Shown in pieces: positions 8,064 to 16,852 of a DNA stretch of 64,000 bases. Source of the stretch: Pyrinomonadaceae bacterium (GTDB taxonomy: Bacteria > Acidobacteriota > Blastocatellia > Pyrinomonadales > Pyrinomonadaceae); NCBI GenBank assembly GCA_030841085.1, contig JAVEDP010000036.1, positions 1-64,000 of the forward strand, read 5' to 3'. Both the position numbers and the translations under genes were made by a program. The first letter of the stretch is position 1, and each line of letters starts with the position of its first letter. The notes under the pieces were generated by a model. It saw nothing but the letters and a program-made list of their open reading frames with translations, made no database searches and was not told the origin of the DNA.

Positions 8064-10574
8064 CTACTGCGGCAAACCAATCCGCTTCACTAAGTCATTG
8101 AAGCGCGGATCGTCGCGCAGTGGGTCCATGAATGGATCGACTTTAAGCCGTTGGAAAAACCAATCGTGCGTTTGGTATGCCTTTTCAAGTTCGGCGAACG
8201 CAGCATCTTTCTCTCCCAGCGCCGCATAAGCGATCGCTAACCAATAGTTGCTTATGTATCCCTTCTTCTCCAGTTCCTTCCACCTGTCGATCACTTCCGC
8301 CGCTTCTCGACGTCGGCCCGTTTTCGCGTAGCCATAAACCAGGTCCGCGAGCAGCTCATAATCCGATCCCGATGTCTTTTGGGATAGCGCGAGCGACTCC
8401 GCGTACATGCCCTTTACCTCATAAGCATGGACCAGCCAATTCCTTCCGCCGATAAAACTCGGATCCAGGTCATATGTTTTCCTGGCCTGTTCGAGTGAAT
8501 TGTCGAACTGGCGCGCGTACAGGTAAACCCCAGCGAAATTGGCTCCCTGAATCAACGATAAAGGCTCAAGTTCCATCGCCCGTTTCATCTCCGCAATCGC
8601 CTCTTCGTGACGGCCCATTGGGCTTAAGTAAACCCAGGCGTAACGAAAATGAGTGAGTGCGTTTTTCGGATCGAGCTCAAGCGAACGCTTGAATTCGCGT
8701 TCCGCCTCGGCCCAATTCCAATCATAGGTTGAGAGAATGACTCCGCGGGCCGTGTGAGCTTCGGGCAGATCCGGATCAAGTTCTAGTGCCTTGGTAACTG
8801 CTGCCTTGGCTTTCGGCATTGCTTCCTGCGGCGACTCGTAAGCAAAAGACGGCATCACCATGTAGGCCTCAGAAGATGCAGCATAGGCCAGCGCAAAATT
8901 AGGATCGAGCTTTATAGCCTGCTGGTAAAACTCAATACTTCGCTGAAGATCTGCATAGGTACGCCTGGCGAAATGGAAGCGGCCTTTCAAGTAAAGTTGA
9001 TAAGCCTCGTTGTTGTCGGTGTAATGTTTGGTGATGCCCTTCGTTTCGCTGCCGCCGAGTTTCAATTGCAACTTTTGTGCGATGGCCGCCGCAATCTCGC
9101 GTTGCGTTGCCAGCAGGTCGGACATCTGGCGGTCATACTGTTCGCCCCAAAGCACTTTATTATTGCGTGCGTCAACCAGCTCAACGCTGATCGTCAAATT
9201 TTCTCCGCGTTGCGCAATGCGCCCGGTCAGAACCGCACTGACGCCGAGGTCGGTGGCGATTGCTTTCAAATCCATGCCTTTGCCTTTGTAACGCATGACC
9301 GAACTGGTGGGGCTGACTTTCAGATTCGGAAGCTGGGAAAGTCGATAAATCAGCGACTCTGCCAAACCGTCGGAAAGATACTCGGTGTCGACCGCGTTGC
9401 TCTTGTTCTCGAAAGGCAGAACGGCGATGGAATCGATCGCAGCTACCGCGTTACGAGCACGAACGTAATAGGCTGAAAGAACGACAGCGCTAATCAACAG
9501 GACCACTACAATCGCGGCGGCGAGTTTGTGTTGTTTCAGACCCTGGACCACGTACTCGGCGCTTGAGAGTGCTGGTGGAATAGATGCAGACGCAGGAGCG
9601 GACGATCCGACTGTTAATACACTGTCAGTGCTGTGCGCGGCTTGATTGCTGACTGACGGCGGCGTTGTGGTGTCAAAGTCAGCGCCGGTCTCAAGCTCGC
9701 GCCGCAGGTGTTTTAGTTCAATCGCGACTTCCTTAATTCCCTGGTATCTGTCGTCAACGTCCTTTTCTAAACAGCGACGGACGATGCGTTGCAGCTCGTC
9801 CGGTGCCGATGGATTTAGATTGGCGATGGGCGCCGCCGGTTCGTAGACGACCATGTGCAGCGACTTGATTACTGATTCACCTTCGAAAGGCTTTTTGCCA
9901 GTTGCCACCTCGTACAGAATGCAGCCGAACGAAAAAATGTCGGAACGCTGGTCGATCTCTTTGGTTTTGCCTTGCGCCTGTTCGGGAGACATGTAACCGA
10001 CCGTACCCATCACTGTCCCGGGCGTGGAGTACTGCGGCAGCATCGCTGTCGCAACTTCGCTGGAGTCGTCGACGGGCAAAGGTTGTGGCTCGATCAATTT
10101 CGCCAGGCCAAAGTCGAGTATCTTTGCGTGCCCATCGCGCGTGATCATGATGTTGTCGGGTTTGAGATCGCGGTGCACGATGCCCGCGGCGTGTGCTTTG
10201 GCTAAACCTTCGGCCGCGTGTTGCAGGTAACGCAACAGCTTTCTCAAGTCAGTCCGCTCGCGGTGAATCTTCTCGCGCAGCGTCACGCCATCGATAAATT
10301 CCATCGCGATGAAGTGCGTGCCGTTGTTGTCACCAATCTCAAAAATTTGCGCGATGTTCGGGTGACTAAGCGCCGCCGCTGACTTTGCCTCGCGAATAAA
10401 ACGCTCCATTCGATCACGATTCGAGGCGAGCTCGGCAGGCAGGATTTTCAGCGCGACTTTCCGATCCAGCTTGGTGTCCTGGGCCAGATACACCTCGCCC
10501 ATTCCGCCCGCGCCGATTTTCGAGACGATGCGGTAATGCGACAGCGTGGTGTTGGTTCCCAGTTCTTTACTCAT
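8064..10574 (-). CDS. Membrane Ser/Thr protein kinase with FlgO/TolB-like and TPR domains
   Basis: This 836-residue protein begins with a complete Hanks-type kinase domain (~14-290): glycine loop GAGGMGEVY, Lys43, HRDLKPDN with Asp136, and DFG at 154-156. One membrane helix lies at ~352-372. Outside follow a FlgO-like segment (IAVLPFENKS through LWGEQYDRQ) and at least five TPRs. The kinase probably faces the cytoplasm and the TPRs the periplasm. The ATG at 10574 has GGAAAG upstream and lies 11 nt after the stop of a kinase-less paralogue, so the two form an operon. The signal sensed and the targets are unknown. Confidence 0.92.
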   Translation of the reverse strand: MSKELGTNTTLSHYRIVSKIGAGGMGEVYLAQDTKLDRKVALKILPAELASNRDRMERFIREAKSAAALSHPNIAQIFEIGDNNGTHFIAMEFIDGVTLREKIHRERTDLRKLLRYLQHAAEGLAKAHAAGIVHRDLKPDNIMITRDGHAKILDFGLAKLIEPQPLPVDDSSEVATAMLPQYSTPGTVMGTVGYMSPEQAQGKTKEIDQRSDIFSFGCILYEVATGKKPFEGESVIKSLHMVVYEPAAPIANLNPSAPDELQRIVRRCLEKDVDDRYQGIKEVAIELKHLRRELETGADFDTTTPPSVSNQAAHSTDSVLTVGSSAPASASIPPALSSAEYVVQGLKQHKLAAAIVVVLLISAVVLSAYYVRARNAVAAIDSIAVLPFENKSNAVDTEYLSDGLAESLIYRLSQLPNLKVSPTSSVMRYKGKGMDLKAIATDLGVSAVLTGRIAQRGENLTISVELVDARNNKVLWGEQYDRQMSDLLATQREIAAAIAQKLQLKLGGSETKGITKHYTDNNEAYQLYLKGRFHFARRTYADLQRSIEFYQQAIKLDPNFALAYAASSEAYMVMPSFAYESPQEAMPKAKAAVTKALELDPDLPEAHTARGVILSTYDWNWAEAEREFKRSLELDPKNALTHFRYAWVYLSPMGRHEEAIAEMKRAMELEPLSLIQGANFAGVYLYARQFDNSLEQARKTYDLDPSFIGGRNWLVHAYEVKGMYAESLALSQKTSGSDYELLADLVYGYAKTGRRREAAEVIDRWKELEKKGYISNYWLAIAYAALGEKDAAFAELEKAYQTHDWFFQRLKVDPFMDPLRDDPRFNDLVKRIGLPQ

Positions 10575-10585
10575 TACTTTCCAGC

Positions 10586-12322
10586 TTACTGCGGAAAATT
10601 CATTTTTCGTAATAGCTCGCCAAAGCGCGGGTCTGAACGTAAGGGATCCATCTGTGGCTCAACCTTGAGCCAGCACAAACTGGACAGTCGTTTCTCATAA
10701 GCCTTGTTCAATTCCGCAAACGCCTGATCTTTCTGGCCAAGGTCGACATATGCTTTAGCCACCACCCAGTTATTATTAATGTCCTTCAGCGCAGAGTTCT
10801 CAGCGGTCACCAATCGCAAGAAGCCGACCCAGCCACCTTTGGCAAAAGTAGCTCGAATCAACCCGGCATTCTCACTCTGCCCGATCAGCTCCAAAACTTT
10901 TGCTCTTTCTTCGACAGCGTTCGCATAGTCGCCTTTGACACGATAGACCTCAGCTAGCGTGCGATGCGCTCGCGCAAAAGCGGGATCCAATTCGATCGTC
11001 TTCTTATGCTGAGCGATGGATTCGTCATATCTCCGGCTCATGTAAAGGAATCTGCCGTAGTCCCAGTTGATGGGAAGTGAGAGCGGTTCGATCTCTAAGG
11101 CGCGCCGGTATTCGGCGGAGGCTTCTTCAAACCTGCCGGCATTGAGGAGCATTTCGGCATACCACTGATGCGCAGTCGCATAGTTGGCATTTAGTTCGAG
11201 GGCCCGCTTAAATTCCGGTTCCGACGCGGCAAAATCATAATCATAGGTGAGCGACAGGTATCCGAGCGTCGTGTGAGGTTCTGCCAGACCCGAATCCAGC
11301 GACACGGCTTGACGTGCGTATTCGCGCGCTTTTGGCACGCCTTCGTTGGGCGGCATAAAGCCAAATGTGCCAAGCAATGCATAAGTATCAGCCTGACCTG
11401 CGTAAGCCAGGGCATAGTTGGGGTCCAACGCGATTGCCTGATTGTAGAACTCGACCGCCTTCCGAAAATCCTTCTCTTCGCGTTTGTTCCAGTAGAAGCG
11501 TCCTTGCAGATAAAGCCGGTATGCGTCCGCGTTTGTAGTGTAAGTCTTCGCTAACCTCTGTTCGTCCGCCCCCGAAAGTTTGGTCTTGAGCTTGCTGGAT
11601 ACGTCGCGGGCAATTTCGCTTTGCAGAGTTGTTAGATCGGATTGCCTGCGGTTGTATTGCTCACTCCAAATCACGTTTTCAGTTTGCGCGTCAATCAATT
11701 CCAAACTCAACGTTAACTGGTCGCCGCGCTGGGCCACGCGCCCGTTAAGGATTGCCTGGACGTTCAACTCTTTGCCGATCGTCTGCGGATTGGTTTCCTT
11801 GCCTTTGTAGCGAAAGACTGACGAACGTGCTTTCACGTTCAGATTTGGCAACTGCGACAAGCTGCTGATTAGTGTTTCGGTCATGCCGTCGGAGAGATAG
11901 TCGATGTCAGCATTGCCACTCTCGTTCACAAACGGCATCACGGCGATCGATTGAATCGAGGTTGTTCGACTCCGCGACAGATAGAAATAGCCGACTGCAA
12001 AGATGACAACCAGCGCGATGCCAATCGTCGCGAATACGAATCCGTGTCGCTTTGGCTTAGTAAGATCGCGCGTGGTGCCGGGAAACTCAGCTGCAGAAAG
12101 TGCGATTGTGGGTCCGGTGTTTCGGCTGATCTCGGGAGTCGTTGATGTTTGGGGCAGCAGGCTGGTTTCGATCTCGCTCGAGACCGGGCCGGAACCAAAT
12201 TTTGCGGTATTCAGGTCGCCAGTGAACGAACCGGAAGCGTCGATTAATGCGGCGCCGTCCGCGCGACAAAAGACGAGCGTGTCGTCGGCTTCAACGCGAT
12301 TACATGTGGGGCAGCGTTTCAT
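10586..12322 (-). CDS. Membrane TPR protein with degenerate zinc-ribbon N-terminus
   Basis: This 578-residue protein starts with a zinc-ribbon-like motif, CPTCNRVEADDTLVFC (residues 4-19), but the usual fourth cysteine is replaced: RADGAAL follows. One membrane helix is at ~95-115. The rest aligns along its length with the outer part of the kinase encoded downstream: SIAVMPFVNESG, LSDGMTETLISSLSQL, IWSEQYNRRQSDL, then TPRs. It is thus a kinase-less partner or decoy. The kinase gene starts 11 nt after its stop. Shared sensing or hetero-oligomerisation with the kinase is inferred, not shown. Confidence 0.85.
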   Translation of the reverse strand: MKRCPTCNRVEADDTLVFCRADGAALIDASGSFTGDLNTAKFGSGPVSSEIETSLLPQTSTTPEISRNTGPTIALSAAEFPGTTRDLTKPKRHGFVFATIGIALVVIFAVGYFYLSRSRTTSIQSIAVMPFVNESGNADIDYLSDGMTETLISSLSQLPNLNVKARSSVFRYKGKETNPQTIGKELNVQAILNGRVAQRGDQLTLSLELIDAQTENVIWSEQYNRRQSDLTTLQSEIARDVSSKLKTKLSGADEQRLAKTYTTNADAYRLYLQGRFYWNKREEKDFRKAVEFYNQAIALDPNYALAYAGQADTYALLGTFGFMPPNEGVPKAREYARQAVSLDSGLAEPHTTLGYLSLTYDYDFAASEPEFKRALELNANYATAHQWYAEMLLNAGRFEEASAEYRRALEIEPLSLPINWDYGRFLYMSRRYDESIAQHKKTIELDPAFARAHRTLAEVYRVKGDYANAVEERAKVLELIGQSENAGLIRATFAKGGWVGFLRLVTAENSALKDINNNWVVAKAYVDLGQKDQAFAELNKAYEKRLSSLCWLKVEPQMDPLRSDPRFGELLRKMNFPQ

Positions 12323-12344
12323 GTTTTGGAAGTAACCGTTGCGG

Positions 12345-12563
12345 GCACACCGATTCGACGCCGCAATGCGGAAAGGCTCGGCCTTTTCGGAAGCGCCCGG
12401 TAACCCCTTTTTTCTGAGGCTGAGCCTCAGGACGGTTTCATTAAATTAAACTCAGCGGAAAGCCATAGGCATTCCGCACTGTGCGGCGGCAAGCCGCAAC
12501 CAAACCGCTCATGACTTCTTTGATTCAATACTTCAAGAACTTTTGTGCACAACCGCTCATGAC
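12345..12563. repeat. Intergenic palindromes and a 13-bp direct repeat
   Basis: This gap holds GCGGAAAGGCTCGGCC, a member of the GCGGAAAGG repeat family seen near 56811 and 60020, and the hairpin CTGAGGCTGAGCCTCAG. The 13-mer AACCGCTCATGAC occurs at 12503-12515 and again at 12551-12563, where it covers the stop codon of the VOC gene. No gene is seen. Confidence 0.5.
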
Positions 12564-13126
12564 ATACCGTGCTCGTGCGGGATTGTAGACATCGGCCCTT
12601 CAGGCATCATCAGAAGTTGTTGCTCCGGCACGCCGCTGCGGTACTGCGCAAGCAAACTCTCCGGATTAATCTCTACCCCGGCAGGATTCGCGGCGAAGGC
12701 ATCTGTCTGCATGTAGGCGGTAGCTTCTGCGACTGTACCGCAGTCGACTTGAAACTCCATTCGATTGCCGTCGGGATCCTGGTAGTAAAGCGAAAGTGTG
12801 GTGCCATGATGAATGCGCCAGTATGGATTGACGCCCATCTGTTTGAGACGCTCGTAAGTACCAAGCAAGTCACCCAGGTTGGCGTAGGTGTACGCTACGT
12901 GATTTACACCCGCGTTGTCCCGGGGCCCGCCGGCAACGCTGTCAGGTGTCAGCACTGACAAATTGGCGAATGCGAAACGATGATGTTCGTCGTCGTAGGT
13001 GAGAAACGCGAACGCCGGATTTTGATAAACCACTTTCGCTTCGAAGATTCTTTGATACCAATCGATCATTTCCTCAAAGCGTCGTGTGCTATAGACGACG
13101 TGTGCGAACTTTGAAGGTCTTACCAT
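12557..13126 (-). CDS. VOC-family extradiol dioxygenase-like protein
   Basis: This 189-residue protein has the vicinal-oxygen-chelate fold and keeps a complete 2-His-1-carboxylate metal triad: His9 (FAHVVY), His76 (GVNHVAY) and Glu124 (GNRMEFQVD). It also has the typical DPDGNRMEF strand. Extradiol dioxygenases such as biphenyl-2,3-diol dioxygenase cleave catechols with Fe(II); glyoxalase-like functions are an alternative. AAAGGAAC precedes the ATG. A cupin related to 2,4'-dihydroxyacetophenone dioxygenase lies upstream on the same strand, suggesting a joint role with aromatic compounds. That pathway link is inference. Confidence 0.82.
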   Translation of the reverse strand: MVRPSKFAHVVYSTRRFEEMIDWYQRIFEAKVVYQNPAFAFLTYDDEHHRFAFANLSVLTPDSVAGGPRDNAGVNHVAYTYANLGDLLGTYERLKQMGVNPYWRIHHGTTLSLYYQDPDGNRMEFQVDCGTVAEATAYMQTDAFAANPAGVEINPESLLAQYRSGVPEQQLLMMPEGPMSTIPHEHGMS

Positions 13127-13242
13127 GTCTTAGTTCCTTTCGGGTTAAGTTATAAGCCCTTGGCGCCGCCTGCATTTCTGACGCCGTCGAAGCAATGCCA
13201 GGTTGCGTTGGTAAACAATAGGTACCATGTAAGCGTTAGCGT

Positions 13243-13722
13243 TTATGTCCCGATTACGTCTGGACGCCCCTGCCCGCTGGCTTCACAACGAGCGAAGTAG
13301 ATCTCAAGCACAGCTCCGGCGTCGAGCACGCTTTCGACGTTCCCGGATTCGTCCAGATTGAGATTCGCTCCGCGGATGGCGAACCAGACATCGGTTACTT
13401 CTGAATTCGACGCCGGCACATGCAGCGTATGGACCGAGCCCGCAGGTTCGAACAGATATGAGCCCGCCGTGTTTACCTCGGGATATTCCAGATAGTTCCA
13501 CGAACCCTTGATCGTGAAGGCGAAGACCTCGCCGGTATGTTTGTGGCGCTGAATAGTAACGCCCGGTTGGAAGCGCACTCTGATCACCCAGAGACCCGCC
13601 TCGACATCAGCTTGCAGCAATTGGAAAACCACGCCCTCTTGATACTCGACAAAAGGCAGATCTTTTTCTGCACGGTGCAGTGCTGCGGGAATACTCGGCA
13701 GCGACGCAAAGGCGGTAGCCAT
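13243..13722 (-). CDS. Cupin-domain protein, 2,4'-dihydroxyacetophenone dioxygenase-like
   Basis: This 159-residue single-domain cupin shows motif 1 as H60-K-H62-T-G-E65 followed by G73, and a second metal histidine around His98 (AGSVHTLH). The overall pattern resembles the 2,4'-dihydroxyacetophenone dioxygenase/acetylacetone dioxygenase group, which cleave C-C bonds with a single metal ion. GAGGAG lies 9 nt before the ATG. It is followed 116 nt downstream by the VOC-family gene on the same strand, so they may be co-transcribed. The substrate is unknown. Confidence 0.75.
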   Translation of the reverse strand: MATAFASLPSIPAALHRAEKDLPFVEYQEGVVFQLLQADVEAGLWVIRVRFQPGVTIQRHKHTGEVFAFTIKGSWNYLEYPEVNTAGSYLFEPAGSVHTLHVPASNSEVTDVWFAIRGANLNLDESGNVESVLDAGAVLEIYFARCEASGQGRPDVIGT

Positions 13723-14246
13723 AATAGTTTCTCCTCAAGGTAACGATACGATTCAATTCATCCGATAGGTTTAGAAGTTTCACGGCGCGCCTAACTTTGC
13801 GGATTTCGTGGCGACCGCTACTTGTGCCGGAAGCAATGATCAAGCTGTGGCCAGCGGATGGTGCTATTTAGAAAAGGTAGCTGCGGATGGAAGAGCGACT
13901 CATTCTACGCGTATTAGCTTGAGCGCGCTAGAACACCACGTGTAGTTTCCTTGAAATCCGAATCTGGACCTCAAAACCGAGATTCAAGATTAACGCTCTG
14001 CGACTCAAGATTAGCGGTCTGGCGACGGGATTAACTTCTGCTGAGCCAGGGTGCTATCCGAGTAAGCCTCACAACTCAAGTTCCTCCACTCAAAAGCTAG
14101 AGTTCTTTGGTTTGGCCCAAAGAGAATTCCGGTAAACCGTCGTGCCACGGACCATGAACTGGTCGAGTTTCAAGCGATGCAACTCACAAGGCACAAACGT
14201 GAAGAACAATGAATAGATATTCGGAACTTGGCAATCGGCAATGGAA
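13723..14246. other. Intergenic stretch, no gene recognised
   Basis: These 524 bases between the cupin gene and the island boundary hold no credible coding frame. Two similar ~22-bp segments (GATTCAAGATTAACG and GACTCAAGATTAGCG, near 13980-14025) are the only pattern noticed. This could be the decayed chromosomal flank of the island. Confidence 0.5.
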
Positions 14247-14291
14247 TGGTGCCCCCGCAGGGATTCGAACCCCGAACCAACAGATTATGAG
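14247..14291 (-). repeat. Island attachment repeat: 3' half of the CAT-anticodon tRNA
   Basis: These 45 bp are identical to 23534-23578, the part of the tRNA gene from the first base of the anticodon loop to the encoded CCA. The match stops abruptly at both ends. It has the same orientation as the intact tRNA and sits on the far side of the cargo, as expected for an att site left by tRNA-targeted integration starting in the anticodon loop. Confidence 0.9.
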
Positions 14292-14557
14292 ACGCTTTGA
14301 GGGGCATCAACAAGGCCAGACGAAGTGAGATGAAGCAGTATTTACCGACTCCGCAGCCGTCAAAGTAAGTTAAGGAGCGTTACGTAACAGCACGACCTCG
14401 CGCCATAATCGCGTCATCAGATCTACTCATTCGGCGTCATATCAAGATAAGCTATGAGGTCAGCAGCCACACGTTGATCTTGCTATCCTCGTTCCCGTTC
14501 CGTAATCTGTCGGCGACTTTACCTCGAGGTGATGGAGCGCTTGATTTCCCTTACATA

Positions 14558-16852
14558 ATGCCGGAGACACTGACATTCACAGTCGATAGTGCACTGCTCT
14601 CGGAATTGGGGGAGAAGCTAGTCGAAACGGCTCACATAGCCTTAGTGGAGCTCGTCAAGAATGCTTACGATGCGGATGCCACCGAAACAATAATCAAGAT
14701 GATTCCTAATCCAGATTTGAGGGTCGAAGTTATCAATGACAAGTCTGGAATAGCAACGATTGTTGGCGAGCCCTCCGGCCCTGAAATCCAGATTACTGAC
14801 AACGGTTCAGGCATGACATTCCAGGACGTCAAAGACTACTGGATGCGAATTGCCACCACTCACAAACAGAAACTGGACGTTTCGCCCCGTTATGGCAGAC
14901 CACGAACAGGCTCAAAGGGCATTGGTCGTTTCAGCTGCCGTCGTCTGGGAACCAAGCTAAAACTGGTAACCACGGCTGCCCGAAATGGCGGCTTCGAGCA
15001 GACTGCGGTTACATTCAATTGGCTAGACTTTGAACCGGGTGAAGAAATTAGCACGATCGAGGTTGAAGGTATTCGCAAAAAGCTAAGCGAAGCGTTAACG
15101 GGAACCAGTCTGATTATTAGCGGGCGAGAAGTCGACGAGTGGAATCGACGGGGTTACAACTTTTTGAAGCGTCAACTCGCAGTGTTAACGGCGAATCGAG
15201 GAAGAAGGCGAAGTGGGTTCGAGGAGGATCCAGGTTTCAACGTCCGCCTCGAGGCCCCAGGATTCGATGAAAAGATTGAGAATTTGAGAGATCGATTATT
15301 AACCGCAGGTTGGGGAGACCTAGACATCAGAGTGAAGAACAGCGGTGAGGTTAACTGTACGTTAACCGCGATGAGGGTTGGAGAACGAACAATAGTTCAT
15401 CCAAAGCGTTTCCCGAACTTAGCGAGCGTATCAGCGAAGATCGGTATCCTGCCCCAAGATCGCGATGAGATGCGAAACAAGTCTGTTCTTTCAAAGACTA
15501 ACTTGTCGGAGATCGTTAACAGTTGGGGTGGTGTCTATGTCCGCTATAAAGGATTTAGAGTTTATCCATACGGAGAGCCAGGGAACGATTGGTTGAATAT
15601 CGACTCTGACCGTGGATTCCGCAAAACTGCGTTGTCACCGCTTCTTCAACCTTTTGCGGCAAAGCTCAGGGGTGTAAATCCCAAGAGAGCTTTGCTGTCG
15701 CTCCTTTCCAGTAAGAGCTATGTAGGTGACGTGGAAATCGGTGAGCGGGCGAAAGGGTTTGAGCCCAAGGCTAGTCGCGAAGGATTTGTTGGTGAAGATG
15801 GAGTACGTCCGCTTCGTGATGTAATTCGCTTCGCAATCGACTGGTCGACTATCTACCGTGAGTACGCTCGTGCGATAGCCGCAAAGCAAGATGCTCGTAT
15901 AGCACGAGAAGAACTTGAAGATCAGATCAAGGAAAAAGTGGAACCCAGGGAGATCGTGGGAACCGCACTGCGTGTTGTTGAAAATGAGGTCCGTAACATC
16001 GCAACCCAGTTGCCCACCGCTGAGCGTCAACAGGTATTGCGCTCACTCCGCACAGCGACACAAGCAATTGCGAAACATGATGCGGCGAACAGAGAGGAGT
16101 TGCGTCACCTTCAACTTGTAGCATCCACGTCGACATTGTTGTTGATCTTTTCCCACGAAGTAAAATCACTGTTGAGTTGGTTCGAGCAAGTGAGGATCTC
16201 ATTGAACCGAATTCAGGCTGCGGTGAGCAAATCCGAAGCGACTAAACTTGCTGAAGTTGTTGAAGAGTTCCGCACGACTAAGGAGCGACTCATTGAGTTG
16301 CTTTCAATGACCTCGCTTATTTCGGTCACCCGGAAAACCGAAGAAGTAAAGCTCGCGCTCCGAACCCGGGTCGACAGAGCCATTCGATCATTCGATCTAA
16401 TCCGACGAAATTATGACATCGCAATCGATTCCGATAATGTACCGAAAGGTCTGCAGGTAGGACCGATGCTTGAAGCTGAGCTGTTTGCTGTTCTCCTTAA
16501 CCTTTTATCAAACTCCATCAAATCGGTCATTGCTTCAGGCGGCACAAGGAAAGTTGCACTGAGTGCCAGACGTGAGGGAGCAAGAGTCGTGATGCTAATA
16601 CAGGATACCGGCATTGGACTAAAGGAAGAGTATTTCGACGATGTCTTTGCTCCCTTTTCATCGGATCCGGAAGGTCGCCTCTACACTCGCTTGGACGCAA
16701 AATTGAATCCAGAGGATGAGTACATAGTGGGGACCGGAAGTGGCCTTGGGCTTAGCATTGTACGAGAAATCCTGACTTTCCGAGGTGGTAGCATTCGGTT
16801 CTTAAAACCGTCAACTGGCTGGAAGGCTGAGGTCGAGGTGACCATGCCATGA
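14558..16852 (+). CDS. Dual GHKL-ATPase protein (MORC/Hsp90-like N-terminus, histidine-kinase-like C-terminus)
   Basis: This 764-residue protein has two GHKL modules. The N-terminal one shows ELVKNAYDADAT (31-42), DNGSGM (81-86) and TGSKGIGRFSC (117-127), as in Hsp90/MutL/MORC-type ATPases. The C-terminal one has an H-box-like IFSHEVKS (His ~532), NLLSNSIKS (~649-657), DTGIGL (~683) and GTGSGLGLSI (~725), as in sensor kinases. No membrane helix or PAS domain is seen, so it is a cytoplasmic sensor. The ATG at 14558 is chosen because the conserved domain starts there; an upstream in-frame ATG at 14474 adds 28 unconserved residues. Its TGA overlaps the next ATG (ATGA). A phosphorelay to the receiver protein is inferred. 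Confidence 0.85.
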   Translation: MPETLTFTVDSALLSELGEKLVETAHIALVELVKNAYDADATETIIKMIPNPDLRVEVINDKSGIATIVGEPSGPEIQITDNGSGMTFQDVKDYWMRIATTHKQKLDVSPRYGRPRTGSKGIGRFSCRRLGTKLKLVTTAARNGGFEQTAVTFNWLDFEPGEEISTIEVEGIRKKLSEALTGTSLIISGREVDEWNRRGYNFLKRQLAVLTANRGRRRSGFEEDPGFNVRLEAPGFDEKIENLRDRLLTAGWGDLDIRVKNSGEVNCTLTAMRVGERTIVHPKRFPNLASVSAKIGILPQDRDEMRNKSVLSKTNLSEIVNSWGGVYVRYKGFRVYPYGEPGNDWLNIDSDRGFRKTALSPLLQPFAAKLRGVNPKRALLSLLSSKSYVGDVEIGERAKGFEPKASREGFVGEDGVRPLRDVIRFAIDWSTIYREYARAIAAKQDARIAREELEDQIKEKVEPREIVGTALRVVENEVRNIATQLPTAERQQVLRSLRTATQAIAKHDAANREELRHLQLVASTSTLLLIFSHEVKSLLSWFEQVRISLNRIQAAVSKSEATKLAEVVEEFRTTKERLIELLSMTSLISVTRKTEEVKLALRTRVDRAIRSFDLIRRNYDIAIDSDNVPKGLQVGPMLEAELFAVLLNLLSNSIKSVIASGGTRKVALSARREGARVVMLIQDTGIGLKEEYFDDVFAPFSSDPEGRLYTRLDAKLNPEDEYIVGTGSGLGLSIVREILTFRGGSIRFLKPSTGWKAEVEVTMP

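Noticed and set aside
14474-14557. Upstream ATG of the dual-GHKL gene as the true start
   Set aside because: The extra 28 residues look unconserved, and the GHKL domain begins right after the ATG at 14558.
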